From Sphingomonas gei (lineage in GTDB: Bacteria > Pseudomonadota > Alphaproteobacteria > Sphingomonadales > Sphingomonadaceae), in the NCBI RefSeq assembly GCF_004792685.1, contig NZ_SRXT01000002.1, positions 248,001 to 312,000 on the forward strand: a stretch of DNA of 64,000 bases. Reading direction: 5' to 3'. Positions 1 through 7,975 of this stretch are shown here, in pieces (the first letter of the stretch is position 1; every line of letters begins with the position of its first letter). The position numbers were made by a program, and so were the translations under genes. The notes under the pieces were generated by a model. The model did not search any database and was not told where the DNA came from. It saw only the letters and a program-made list of their open reading frames with translations.

Positions 1-406
1 CGCGCAGCAGCTGGGCGACGCGGACGATCTGCTCCATCGTGTAATCGGGCGAGCGGATGATGCCGGACGATAGGAACAGCCCCTCGATATAATTGCGCTT
101 ATAGAAGCTTAAGGTGAGGTCGACGATTTCCTCGGGGGTGAAGCGCGCGCGGCGGACGTTCGAGCTCTTTCGATTGATGCAATAATGGCAGTCGAACACG
201 CAGCTGTTGGTCAGCAGGATCTTGAGCAGGCTGATGCAGCGGCCGTCGGGGGCATAGGCATGACAGATGCCCATGCCTTCGGTCGAGCCGATCCCCTTGC
301 CATCCTTCGAATTGCGCTTGGCAATGCCCGAGGACGCGCAGGACGCGTCGTATTTCGCCGCGTCCGCGAGGATCGCCAGCTTCGCGCGCATGTCCAATTG
401 TGCCAT
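1..406 (-). CDS. Putative DNA modification/repair radical SAM protein (N-terminal part, runs off window)
   Basis: About 135 N-terminal residues are visible, starting from the ATG at 406; the gene continues past base 1. The radical SAM signature CxxxCxxC is clear as CVFDCHYC (Cys69, Cys73, Cys76), which would bind a 4Fe-4S cluster and S-adenosylmethionine. It is preceded by a conserved Gly/Cys-rich lead (GMGICHAYAPDGRC) and followed by INRKSSN and the stretch FYKRNYIEGLFLSSGI. This pattern fits the family annotated as radical SAM protein linked to a uracil-DNA-glycosylase-like partner, which carries a C-terminal helix-hairpin-helix. The C-terminus and the expected partner are outside the window, so the family call rests on the N-terminal third only. 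The substrate is not known to me. Confidence 0.8.
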   Translation of the reverse strand, partial: MAQLDMRAKLAILADAAKYDASCASSGIAKRNSKDGKGIGSTEGMGICHAYAPDGRCISLLKILLTNSCVFDCHYCINRKSSNVRRARFTPEEIVDLTLSFYKRNYIEGLFLSSGIIRSPDYTMEQIVRVAQLLR

Positions 407-484
407 TCGTTCTATCTATGTTCTTGTTGTCGCTGAGTCCAGCGATGATGGACGCGGTTCGTCGCACGCGATAAGCACCCCGGC

Positions 485-1729
485 ATGGGCTGGGCTCTTC
501 CGCGGGACGTGAACTGGCGCATCGCCGCGCTTTGGCTCGCGCTGGCACTCACGTGCAGCGCCGGCTGGCTGTTCAAGGGGCATTGCGTGCCTGGCGGCTG
601 GACCGAGGCCGAGCAATATACCACCGGTTGCTACAACGACGTGATGCCCTTCTGGCAGGGTCGCGCAGTCGACCAGGGTAAAATCCCCTATTTCGAGACG
701 CGGATGGAATATCCGGTGGTCACCGGGGCGCAGATCTGGGCCGAGGGGAGCGCCACCCGGCTGCTGTTCGGCAAGCACGCGCGCGACTTCCACTTTCTCG
801 GCGTGGCGGTCATCGCCAATGCGCTGCTCGCCGCGCTGGTGCTCAAATGGTTTCTCGCGGCGGGAATGGACGCGCGGCGCCTGTGGGGCTGGGCGCTGGC
901 GCCACCGTTGGTCCTCTATGTCGGGCATAATTGGGACATGGCCGCGACCGCGCTGGCAGTCGGCGCAGTGCTGCTGGCGCGCGACGGGCGGCTGGTGCCC
1001 GCGGCGGCGGCGGCGGGATTGGGCACCGCGGCCAAGCTGTTCCCGGTGCTCGCGCTGCCGCTGATCGGGCTGAGCGCATTGTTCGGCGACGCCCGGCCGT
1101 GGCCGCAACGCTTGGTCCGCGCGGCGACGCTGTCTGCCGCTGCCATCGGGGTATGGGTGCTGGTCAACTTGCCGGTAGCGCTGTTCGCCCGCGAGAATTG
1201 GAGCGAATTCTATCGTTTCTCGCAGGGGCGGGCGGGGACCGTCGCGGCGACATGGGACGTCCTCGCCAACATGGGCTGGTGGTACACCGGGATTGCGGAG
1301 CGCAACCTGTATGCCGCGATCGCCTTCGTCACCGGCTTCGCGCTGATCGTCGGGCTCGGCTGGCGCCGGCATCGCGCGCATCTATGGGTGCTGTTCACTC
1401 CGGTGCTCGCCTGGTTCATGCTGACCAACAAGGTCTATTCGCCGCAATTCGATCTGTGGCTGTACCCGCTGCTGCTGATGACGGCGCCGCGGCTGTGGCC
1501 GGTGGCGCTGTTCGTGCTTGGGGACGTCGCCGCCTATTTCGCGGAGTTTTGGTGGTTTGCCGGGATGGAGCAGGGTTGGCCGGCGACCACACCGACGCAT
1601 GTCGCGATTGTGGCGGGGGTGCGCGCTGCGGCGATGCTGTGGATCATCGGGGAGTGCGTTTTGCGCGCGCCGCCGGTGTGGCTGGTCGATGGGCCTCCCC
1701 TCTCTCGTCGAAGGGGATGCGCAGACTGA
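485..1729 (+). CDS. GT87-like polytopic membrane glycosyltransferase (DUF2029 type)
   Basis: A 414-residue integral membrane protein with about nine or ten hydrophobic helices. The first helix is near residues 12-30, and a large periplasmic-type loop follows it with acidic residues (EYPVVTG, ETRMEYP). The motif NKVYSPQFDLWLYPL before the last helices is typical of GT-C fold mannosyltransferases of the GT87/DUF2029 group. These use polyprenyl-phosphate sugars to extend lipid-linked glycans at the inner membrane. The ATG at 485 has no strong Shine-Dalgarno sequence. It is divergent from the radical SAM gene and has no clear operon partner. The exact sugar and acceptor cannot be told. Confidence 0.75.
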   Translation: MGWALPRDVNWRIAALWLALALTCSAGWLFKGHCVPGGWTEAEQYTTGCYNDVMPFWQGRAVDQGKIPYFETRMEYPVVTGAQIWAEGSATRLLFGKHARDFHFLGVAVIANALLAALVLKWFLAAGMDARRLWGWALAPPLVLYVGHNWDMAATALAVGAVLLARDGRLVPAAAAAGLGTAAKLFPVLALPLIGLSALFGDARPWPQRLVRAATLSAAAIGVWVLVNLPVALFARENWSEFYRFSQGRAGTVAATWDVLANMGWWYTGIAERNLYAAIAFVTGFALIVGLGWRRHRAHLWVLFTPVLAWFMLTNKVYSPQFDLWLYPLLLMTAPRLWPVALFVLGDVAAYFAEFWWFAGMEQGWPATTPTHVAIVAGVRAAAMLWIIGECVLRAPPVWLVDGPPLSRRRGCAD

Positions 1730-2176
1730 ATCTCTGCGAAGCATAGGCTTAGTCGGAGTTGGGTGAGCCCGAGCCGCTCGCCCTGAGCCTGTCGTCAGCG
1801 CTCAATGGGAAGCCGCTCGCGAGCAACGTGAGGGCGATCGCGCCGCCGCGCGCGCATCCTGCGAAGCGAAAGTCACACCAGGGTCACACTATCGCGCGCG
1901 TCCGAGCGGCGACTGGGCCGTCCCGAATCACAAAGGTCTGCGCCAGACGCGCGTGGTGCTCCGGTAGGGATCCATATTGTCAAAGAGCGACCGCAGAGCG
2001 GCGCATCGATCTCAGCAAACGAAATCCTACATTGCAAGAGGTGTTCAGACCTGCACTGCAAACCTGGCGAGCCAAGCGCCACCGCCTAGCCGGGAACTAT
2101 TGATATCTAACTGAAATCGACTCCAGCTCCGCGAGGCAGCAAGCTACCTCTCCCGCAGGGAGAGGAAAAGCGCGCC
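1730..2176. other. Intergenic stretch with repeat fragments, no convincing gene
   Basis: No reading frame here has credible protein features. Three repeat-like pieces are visible. A degenerate arm of the CTTCGACAAGCTCAG palindrome family is at about 1773-1795. A 16-base string at 2019-2034 recurs exactly at 38744-38759. A small hairpin CTCTCCC-GCA-GGGAGAG at about 2149-2165 resembles the ends of the longer repeats at 36938-37066 and 39892-40011. The hairpin lies just after the minus-strand gene at 2177 and might help end its transcript, but there is no U-run. Confidence 0.5.
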
Positions 2177-2581
2177 TCAAGGCAGCGGCAGGTCGGTCTG
2201 TTCGTCGCGGCGTGCGTTCGATTCGGCGCGGGCGCGGGTTGCCTGGCGGACGAAGCAGCCGGTCTGGCCGCCCGGGCCGACGGTCGAGCAACTGCCGGTG
2301 CCGGTGCGGCCGGCCTCGAGCGCGTCCTGCGAGCGCACTGCCCAGCTCTGGTTCGCCTGCGGGCGGCCGGTCTGGTTGCGCAGGGTCTGCGGAATGCGGA
2401 AGCGCTCGGCCTCGTCGAGCCGCTGGCAGATGACGACTTCCTCGCCATTGTCATTGGTCGGGCATTTGTCGCTGCCATAAATGACCAGGACACCGCTCTG
2501 CGCAGCGTTCTGCGCCTGCGCGGCCGGCACCAGCAGGGGCGCTGCGGCCAGCGCTGCTCCGATTACAATCCGCTTGAGCAT
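2177..2581 (-). CDS. Hypothetical secreted protein, sphingomonad type
   Basis: A 134-residue protein with a clear signal peptide: MLKR, then a hydrophobic run, ending at AQA near residue 24. The mature part contains four cysteines in two pairs (around DKCPTNDNGEEVVICQR and SCSTVGPGGQTGCF), which would suit disulfides in the periplasm. I do not recognise an enzyme family. The protein resembles small conserved exported proteins common in Sphingomonas. It lies downstream of coq7 on the same strand with a gap of about 50 bases, so it may have its own promoter. Confidence 0.65.
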   Translation of the reverse strand: MLKRIVIGAALAAAPLLVPAAQAQNAAQSGVLVIYGSDKCPTNDNGEEVVICQRLDEAERFRIPQTLRNQTGRPQANQSWAVRSQDALEAGRTGTGSCSTVGPGGQTGCFVRQATRARAESNARRDEQTDLPLP

Positions 2582-2632
2582 CCTGGCTTCTCCTTACACC
2601 CAATCTGGCGCGTCAACGCTGAACCGGGCCTG

Positions 2633-3166
2633 TCATATCCGTTTCGACACGGCAATCGCAGCACGGCAGCCGAGCCGGATCAATCCGGACAACAGGGGAT
2701 AGCCGATCGCCGCCTCCGCGCCATGGGCCAGCGCCGTGTCCAGATGCTCGAGTTCCTCGTCGCGAAACTCGGCCACCGCGCGGCTGAGCTCGGGATCGCC
2801 GTCGCCCAGCTCGGCGAGCTGGCGCTGGTAATGCAAATCGATCTCGGTCTCGACGGCAGCGGTGCAGGCCATGGCGGCATTCGGCCCGATCGCCGCGGTG
2901 ACGGCGCCGAGCGCGAAGCCGGCGACATTCCAGAACGGCTGGAGCGCGGTCGGGCGGACGCCGCGCGCTGCGATCATCGAATCGAAAAAGGCGCGGTGGC
3001 GCTCTTCCTGATTGGCCATGCCGTTGATCATCCGCGCGGTGGGGGTGCGGTCGCCCATCACGGCCAGCTGCCCGGCATAGATCCGAGTCGCGCCATATTC
3101 GCCCGCCTGATCCACGCGGACCATCGCTTCGGTGCCTTCGCGGGGGTCGCCCGGCTTCCAGCTCAT
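2633..3166 (-). CDS. coq7: Demethoxyubiquinone hydroxylase (Coq7 family)
   Basis: This protein of about 177 residues hydroxylates demethoxyubiquinol, a late step of ubiquinone synthesis at the inner membrane. The di-iron ligands typical of the family are visible as VDQAGEYGA near residue 20, NQEERHRAFF, ETEIDLHYQ and FRDEELEHLD. These form the two E...ExxH sets of the ferritin-like fold. I place the start at the ATG at 3166, because the family begins close to MVRVDQAGE and this ATG overlaps the dsbB stop codon in an ATGA. A longer upstream reading would run into dsbB. It is the last gene of a ctpA-dsbB-coq7 run. It lacks the longer N-terminal extension some bacterial homologues have. Confidence 0.92.
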   Translation of the reverse strand: MSWKPGDPREGTEAMVRVDQAGEYGATRIYAGQLAVMGDRTPTARMINGMANQEERHRAFFDSMIAARGVRPTALQPFWNVAGFALGAVTAAIGPNAAMACTAAVETEIDLHYQRQLAELGDGDPELSRAVAEFRDEELEHLDTALAHGAEAAIGYPLLSGLIRLGCRAAIAVSKRI

Positions 3167-3645
3167 CGCCGGCCCCTGCGCGGCGCCAGCGCGAAGATCG
3201 CCGCTGCGCCGCCGAGCGACAGGATCGCGTTGAAGCCCGCGAGGCTGATCCCAAAGAGCGTCCATTGCGGCACATCACACCGTATCAGCGGGCGGCGCAG
3301 TGCCTGGTTGAGCATCTCCATCGCGTCGCCGTGGCCGATCGGGGCGGTGCAGGCAGTGATCCCCTGCCACCAATGATATTCGACGCCGGCATGGAATACG
3401 CCGATCGCGCCGCTCACCGCGATCAGCACGCCGGCGAACAGCACGAACAGCATCTGCACCGGGCGGGGCAGCGGCGCGAAGGACAATGCCGCGACGACGA
3501 CGGCGGCATAATGCGGCCAGCGCTGCCAATGGCACATCTCGCACGGTACGAGCCCGAACCATTGCGATCCCCAAGCGCCGGCGAGCAACCCCGCCGGCAG
3601 CAGCAGCGCGATCAGCCGCGCGGTGCGGAGCTCGTCCCGGCGCAT
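3163..3645 (-). CDS. dsbB: Disulfide bond formation protein B
   Basis: A 160-residue inner-membrane protein with four predicted helices that reoxidises DsbA and passes electrons to ubiquinone. The first redox pair is CEMC (Cys35, Cys38), followed by H and W as usual (CHWQRWPHY). The second pair is Cys99 (ITACTAP) and Cys123 (IRCDVPQWTLFGIS), in the second periplasmic loop. It is packed between ctpA (3-base gap) and coq7 (4-base overlap), so the three are probably co-transcribed. The link to coq7 is sensible, since DsbB uses quinone. All key cysteines are present. Confidence 0.93.
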   Translation of the reverse strand: MRRDELRTARLIALLLPAGLLAGAWGSQWFGLVPCEMCHWQRWPHYAAVVVAALSFAPLPRPVQMLFVLFAGVLIAVSGAIGVFHAGVEYHWWQGITACTAPIGHGDAMEMLNQALRRPLIRCDVPQWTLFGISLAGFNAILSLGGAAAIFALAPRRGRR

Positions 3646-3648
3646 CGC

Positions 3649-4983
3649 TCAGCGGCCCTTGATCGCGACCTGCGGCTTGCCCGCCGAGCGCGCGATGGTC
3701 TGCAGCGCATAGTGGAGCTGGAAGTCGTCGATGCCCTGCTTCTTGAGCTGGTCGGGAGTCGCCGCGAAGCGCGGATCGGTGCGCGCGTCCTGCTCGAGCG
3801 TCGCATCGTCGACCTTTTCGGCGTTGATCAGATGCTTCCTGAGATCCGCCTCGCGGATCACGGTGCGGTCCTTGTAATCGGGATCGGACAGCTGCGGGAC
3901 GAGCAGGTCGGGCTTGATCCCGCCTTCCTGCACCGAATGGCCCGACGGGGTGAAATAGCGCGCCGTGGTGAGCCGCAATGCCGCGCGCGCGCCCATCGGC
4001 AGGATCGTCTGGACCGACCCCTTGCCGAAGCTGCGCACGCCCATCACCAGACCGCGATGATGATCCTGCAGCGCGCCCGCTACGATCTCGGAGGCCGAGG
4101 CAGTGCCCGAATCGACCAACACGATCACCGGCAACCCGCGCGCGAGATCGCCCGGCACCATCGATTCGGCATAATAACGCTCGATATCGTTCTTCTCGCG
4201 GCCGCGCTGCGAGACGATCTCGCCATGGCCGAGGAACACGTCTGAGACCGCGATCGCCTCGCTCAGCAGCCCGCCGCCATTCTCGCGCAAGTCGACGACA
4301 TAGCCGAGCGGCTTGCGGCCGAGCTTCTTGTCGATTTCCTGGATCGCCTTGACCGTATCGGCGCCGGTCTGCGCAGTGAAGGTGTTGATGTTGATATAGC
4401 CGACGCCGTTCTTGACTTCCCACTTCACCGGCTTCTGGATGATGATCTCGCGGACCAGAGTGAGCTGGAGCGGTTTTTCGGCGCCGGGGCGGACGATCGT
4501 CAGGTTGATCTTGGTGCCGGGCTGACCGCGCATCTGCTCGATCGCCTCGTCGAGGCTGCCGCCGACGATGAACTTGCCGTCGATATGGGTGATGAAGTCG
4601 CCCGACTTGATGCCGGCGCGCGCCGCGGGAGTATCCTCGGTCGGCGCGATGACCTTCACCGCGCCTTCCTCCTGCGTCACGGTCAGGCCCAGCCCGCCAT
4701 AATTGCCTTCGGTCTGGATCTTGAGATTGTCGAAATCGAGTCCGTCGGCGAAGCTGGAATGCGGATCGAGCGCGGCGAGCATGCCGGCGATCGCGCCCTT
4801 GACCAGCGTCTTGTCGTCGACCTTCTCGACATAGTTCGCCTTCACCTGGTTGTAGACTTCCATGAAGGTGTCGAGCTCGCGGTAGCTGTTGGTGTCGACG
4901 CCGGCCATCGCCCCCGAAGCGACGGGAACCAGCGCGAGCGCGCTGACGGCGGCAGTGACCTGAAGAAGCGGACGCAGCATCAT
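3649..4983 (-). CDS. ctpA: Carboxy-terminal processing protease, S41 family
   Basis: A 444-residue periplasmic protease with a signal peptide of about 27 residues. An N-terminal helical region follows (FMEVYNQVKANYVEKVDD), then a PDZ domain near residues 90-175 (GGLGLTV, ARAGIKSGDFITHIDG) and the S41 catalytic domain. The Ser/Lys dyad is seen as Ser296 in SGTASASE and Lys321 in SFGKGSVQ, with the usual spacing of 25. The conserved VDLRENGGG strand is intact. CtpA-type enzymes trim or degrade periplasmic proteins, including cell-wall hydrolases. The gene directly follows envC on the same strand, with about 60 bases between, a pairing seen widely in alphaproteobacteria that suggests joint control of cell separation. 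Confidence 0.95.
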   Translation of the reverse strand: MMLRPLLQVTAAVSALALVPVASGAMAGVDTNSYRELDTFMEVYNQVKANYVEKVDDKTLVKGAIAGMLAALDPHSSFADGLDFDNLKIQTEGNYGGLGLTVTQEEGAVKVIAPTEDTPAARAGIKSGDFITHIDGKFIVGGSLDEAIEQMRGQPGTKINLTIVRPGAEKPLQLTLVREIIIQKPVKWEVKNGVGYININTFTAQTGADTVKAIQEIDKKLGRKPLGYVVDLRENGGGLLSEAIAVSDVFLGHGEIVSQRGREKNDIERYYAESMVPGDLARGLPVIVLVDSGTASASEIVAGALQDHHRGLVMGVRSFGKGSVQTILPMGARAALRLTTARYFTPSGHSVQEGGIKPDLLVPQLSDPDYKDRTVIREADLRKHLINAEKVDDATLEQDARTDPRFAATPDQLKKQGIDDFQLHYALQTIARSAGKPQVAIKGR

Positions 4984-5045
4984 ACGACTTTCGACAAAAA
5001 CGAGCTTACTGATTTAGTGCAGGATAACGGCATTTACACGGCCTG

Positions 5046-6215
5046 TCAGTCGAGCAATTGCGCGAGGTCCATCGGCTGGCCCCGGCGGCGCAGCTCGACG
5101 GTGACGCGCGGCTCGCCGCTTTTCCAGGCGCGGCCTATCACTTGGCCCTGCGCGACCCGATCACCGACGCGCACCGCGAGCCCGCCGAGCCCCGCGACGA
5201 GCGAAGTCCAGCCGTCGCCATGATCGACGATCACGACGCCGCCATAGCCGCGAAACGGTCCCGCATAGACGACGCGCCCCGCGGCGGGGGCAACGGCGCG
5301 GGCGCTCGGCGCGGTTGCCAGGGTCAGTCCGCGGGCGCGCACCCCGGTGGCGGAGAGCTCGCCCATGCCGGTGATCAGCTGGCCGGAAACCGGCAGGCGA
5401 TAGGCTGGCATGCGCCTGGGCAGCCGATCCGCCTCGTCTCCGGGGCGCGGCAATGGGCCGGGCAGGCCCAGGAGCGCACGCTGGACCTGGCTGGCCTCGT
5501 CCTGCGACTGCATCTGGTCGACGAGGTCGCGGGCGCGCTCGCCGAGCGCGAGCGCGCGATCCGATTCGACCAATGCGCTGCGCCCGAGTTGCTGCGATCG
5601 CGCGCGGTGGGTGGCTTCGAGCCGGACCAGAGCGATGCGCTCGGCCTCGAGCCGGGCGCGACCGTTGCGCAGGCTCGCCACGGCGCCCGCCGCATTGGCG
5701 CGCAATTGCTGGACGCGGGCGAGTTCGGCGCGAACCTCGGCGGTGCGCCGTTCGACCACCGGCAGCGTCGTGCCGAGCACGGCGCGGACATGGACGATGT
5801 CCTCGGTCGAGCCAGGCTGGATCAGCCCGAGCACCGCCGGACGCCGCGTCATGGATTGCAGCGCGGCGATCAGCCGGACGATCGGACCCTGCCGCTCCGC
5901 CACCTGGACGCGCTGCGCCGCGAGAAGCCGGTCGACGATCGCGATTCGCGCCTCGGCGGCCGTGATTTCGGCCTGGGCCGCCTTGATCCGCTCGGCGGCG
6001 GCGGCTTCCTGGCCGCGCGCCTGGGCCGCGCGGTCGCGCTCGTTGGCGGCGGCGGCTTCCAGTGCGCGCGCGCGCGCCTCGGCGGCGGTCGACGCCGCGG
6101 TCGCGGATTTCAGCCGCGCCTGTTGTTCGCGCAATTCCTGGGCAGGCGCCATGCTCCCCGCGACGAGCATGGCCAGCAAGGCGGCGGCGATGGCGATGCT
6201 CCGCGCGGGTCCCAT
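5046..6215 (-). CDS. envC: EnvC-like murein hydrolase activator, M23/LytM family, degenerate active site
   Basis: A 389-residue periplasmic protein: signal peptide to about residue 25, a long Ala/Arg/Glu-rich coiled coil to roughly residue 265, then a LytM fold from about residue 280. The zinc ligands of active M23 peptidases are not in place. The usual HxxxD region reads RGLTLATAP, the HxH segment after HGDGWTSL reads VAGLGG, and the following strand reads RVTVELRRRG. This is the pattern of EnvC, which activates amidases rather than cutting peptidoglycan itself. It sits 3 bases after rlmH and upstream of ctpA. The domain call is firm. The partner amidase is not in this window. Confidence 0.88.
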   Translation of the reverse strand: MGPARSIAIAAALLAMLVAGSMAPAQELREQQARLKSATAASTAAEARARALEAAAANERDRAAQARGQEAAAAERIKAAQAEITAAEARIAIVDRLLAAQRVQVAERQGPIVRLIAALQSMTRRPAVLGLIQPGSTEDIVHVRAVLGTTLPVVERRTAEVRAELARVQQLRANAAGAVASLRNGRARLEAERIALVRLEATHRARSQQLGRSALVESDRALALGERARDLVDQMQSQDEASQVQRALLGLPGPLPRPGDEADRLPRRMPAYRLPVSGQLITGMGELSATGVRARGLTLATAPSARAVAPAAGRVVYAGPFRGYGGVVIVDHGDGWTSLVAGLGGLAVRVGDRVAQGQVIGRAWKSGEPRVTVELRRRGQPMDLAQLLD

Positions 6216-6218
6216 CGC

Positions 6219-6641
6219 TCACCCTTCGCGGTGATAGGGGTGGTTGGCAAGGATCGAGGTGGCGCGCCACAATTGCTCGGCGAGCATCGCGCGCGCCATC
6301 AAGTGTGGCCAGGTTGCGCGCCCGAAGGAAAGCAAAAGGTCGGCTTCGGCGCGCTGCGCGTCGTCGAAACCGTCGGCCGCGCCGATCAGGAAGCGCGTTT
6401 CGCGCGCCCCGTCGTCGCGCCATCGCCCCAGCCGCTCGGCGAGGATGCGCGAGGGCAGGTTCTCGCCGGTCTCGTCGAGCAGGATCAGGCGAGTGCCGGT
6501 GCCGCGATCGGGCATCTTGCCGCCGCTATCGGGAAGCTCGGTGACACGCGTCGGCCAGGCGATTCGCTTGAGATAGCGCTCGACGAGCTCCGCCTCGGGA
6601 CCACGCCCGATACGCCCCCGCGCGACGATATGGAGCAGCAT
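6219..6641 (-). CDS. rlmH: 23S rRNA (pseudouridine1915-N3)-methyltransferase RlmH
   Basis: A 140-residue SPOUT-fold methyltransferase that modifies pseudouridine 1915 in helix 69 of 23S rRNA. The family ends with ANHPYHR, which is present right at the C-terminus (LANHPYHREG). The knot region FLIGAADGFDD and the GR.TWPHLMARAMLAEQLWRA stretch are also typical. I chose the ATG at 6641 (MLLHIVARGRIG), because the family starts at this first beta strand and the sequence upstream belongs to an inverted repeat. The length matches the usual 140-160. It shares a likely transcript with envC downstream (3-base gap). rsfS upstream is the common neighbour, here separated by a repeat element. Confidence 0.95.
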   Translation of the reverse strand: MLLHIVARGRIGRGPEAELVERYLKRIAWPTRVTELPDSGGKMPDRGTGTRLILLDETGENLPSRILAERLGRWRDDGARETRFLIGAADGFDDAQRAEADLLLSFGRATWPHLMARAMLAEQLWRATSILANHPYHREG

Positions 6642-6650
6642 CGCCGCTCC

Positions 6651-6922
6651 TAGGGTCTGGGCCCGATACCGGCAATGGCCGGGACGGAGCCGATTTTGGC
6701 GCACGGGGAGGAAAGAGGAGGGAGCGATGCGGTGTCATCGTGACCGACGAATGACGTGGCCGTGCGCCAAAATCGGCCCGCCGCTTCGCGGTCGTCCCTG
6801 GAAGCCTCCTGGACTGCGTTGGACCGCTTGCGCGTAGCGCCGCTACGCGACTGCGCGATCCGCCTTGCCAGCAGACTTCCAGGGACGATCACGGCCGTTG
6901 CCGGTATCGGGTCCAGACCCTT
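6651..6922. repeat. Composite inverted-repeat element with three stems
   Basis: The gap between rlmH and rsfS can fold into three stems. The outer arms at about 6651-6682 and 6890-6922 are near-perfect reverse complements over about 30 bases (core GATACCGGCAA). Inside are two side-by-side hairpins. One pairs 6688-6706 with 6760-6778 (CCGATTTTGGCGCACGG). The other pairs about 6791-6804 with 6875-6888 (CGTCCCTGGAAG). The second loop contains a perfect 19-base palindrome at 6831-6849 (CGCGTAGCG-C-CGCTACGCG). The layout is a three-way junction in single-stranded form. No gene is seen inside. Confidence 0.75.
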
Positions 6923-6928
6923 AGCCGC

Positions 6929-7306
6929 TCAGGCCTGCCCCGCCGTTTCCCCGAACGACCACATCCGCTCGAGGTTGTAGAAGCTGCGGACCTCGGGCCG
7001 GAACAAGTGGATGATCACGTCGCCGGCGTCGATCAGCACCCAATCGGCAGTCGGCAGCCCCTCGATCCGCGGCGAGCGGCCGAACTCGGCCTTGATCTTC
7101 TCGGCGAGCTTGGTCGCCATCGACGCGACCTGCCGGGTCGAGCGGCCCGAGGCGACGACCATATAGTCGGCGATGCTGCTCTTGCCGGCGAGCGGGATCG
7201 AGACGGTCTCGACCGCCTGATCGTCGTCGAGCGAAGTCATCACGAGTGCATGCAGAGCCTCGACGCCATCGGCGGGGGTGCGCTGCACATTGGGGGAAGT
7301 TGCCAA
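6929..7306 (-). CDS. rsfS: Ribosomal silencing factor RsfS
   Basis: A 125-residue protein of the RsfS/Iojap family, which binds ribosomal protein L14 on the 50S subunit and blocks subunit joining when nutrients are short. Conserved features are KSSIADYMVVASGRSTRQV, the GLPTADWVLIDAGDVIIHLF strand and the C-terminal FYNLERMW. The start is TTG at 7306. A good Shine-Dalgarno sequence (GAGGAAC) lies about seven bases before it, whereas the in-frame GTG five codons later has none. It follows nadD by 9 bases, the usual nadD-rsfS-rlmH order. Confidence 0.95.
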   Translation of the reverse strand: MATSPNVQRTPADGVEALHALVMTSLDDDQAVETVSIPLAGKSSIADYMVVASGRSTRQVASMATKLAEKIKAEFGRSPRIEGLPTADWVLIDAGDVIIHLFRPEVRSFYNLERMWSFGETAGQA

Positions 7307-7315
7307 GTTAGTTCC

Positions 7316-7975
7316 TCAGGGTTGCAACAAGTCTGTGCGCGGCTGTGGAGACGGCACTAGCGGCGTGGATATGGGTATCCCACGCGCGTTCGAAAAGTGC
7401 CGGTGCCAGACAGGATCGGCGGCGCGAAGGGCGGTCGCCGAGGTCGGATCGGGGCGGAAGCGCAACAGCACGAGGCCGGGCAATCTCCAACTCGTCCATT
7501 TCTTTGCCTGGCCTGCGGGCCGCACAGCGCGCCGCAGCCAACTCATCGCGGGACTAGCGTGAGCCCGCGCATCATAGCCCGGACGCGCGATGACCGCAAT
7601 CGGAACCTGTCGGGCGATCCGCCGCCAGTCGCGCCATTGGTGGAACTGGGCGAGATTGTCGGCGCCCATCAGCCAGATGAAGCGGTGCTTGGGGTAGAGG
7701 CGGGGGAGCCTGGCCAGCGTGTCGGCGGTGTAGCGGGTGCGGAGCCGGGCCTCGACGTCGCTGACGCGAATCGGCGCGTGGCGCGCCATTTTGCGCGCCG
7801 AGGCGAGCCGGGCGGGGAAGGGGGCCATACCCTTGTCTGGCTTGAGCGGGTTGCCGGGGGAGACGAGCCACCACACCTCGTCGAGGCCGAGCGCGCGGAG
7901 CGCGTGGAGCGAGAGCCTGCGGTGGCCGCGATGCGCCGGGTTGAACGAGCCGCCGAGGAGACCGATGCGTTTCAT
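7316..7975 (-). CDS. nadD: Nicotinate-nucleotide adenylyltransferase
   Basis: A 219-residue enzyme that adenylates nicotinate mononucleotide to deamido-NAD in NAD synthesis. The nucleotidyltransferase motif GGSFNPAHRGHRRLS is at the N-terminus (GxFxPxHxGH), and VWWLVSPGNPLK, FIWLMGADNLAQFHQW and the C-terminal TSATALR (normally SSTxIR) follow. The start is the ATG at 7975 (MKRIGLLGG), which overlaps the upstream stop codon in an ATGA. An open frame extends further upstream but lies within the preceding gene. The C-terminus is slightly longer than in many homologues (tail ISTPLVPSPQ). Confidence 0.93.
   Translation of the reverse strand: MKRIGLLGGSFNPAHRGHRRLSLHALRALGLDEVWWLVSPGNPLKPDKGMAPFPARLASARKMARHAPIRVSDVEARLRTRYTADTLARLPRLYPKHRFIWLMGADNLAQFHQWRDWRRIARQVPIAVIARPGYDARAHASPAMSWLRRAVRPAGQAKKWTSWRLPGLVLLRFRPDPTSATALRAADPVWHRHFSNARGIPISTPLVPSPQPRTDLLQP

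Noticed and set aside
1759..2103. Open frame of 114 codons in the first large gap
   Set aside because: No signal peptide, domain or Shine-Dalgarno sequence; its content is explained by repeat fragments.
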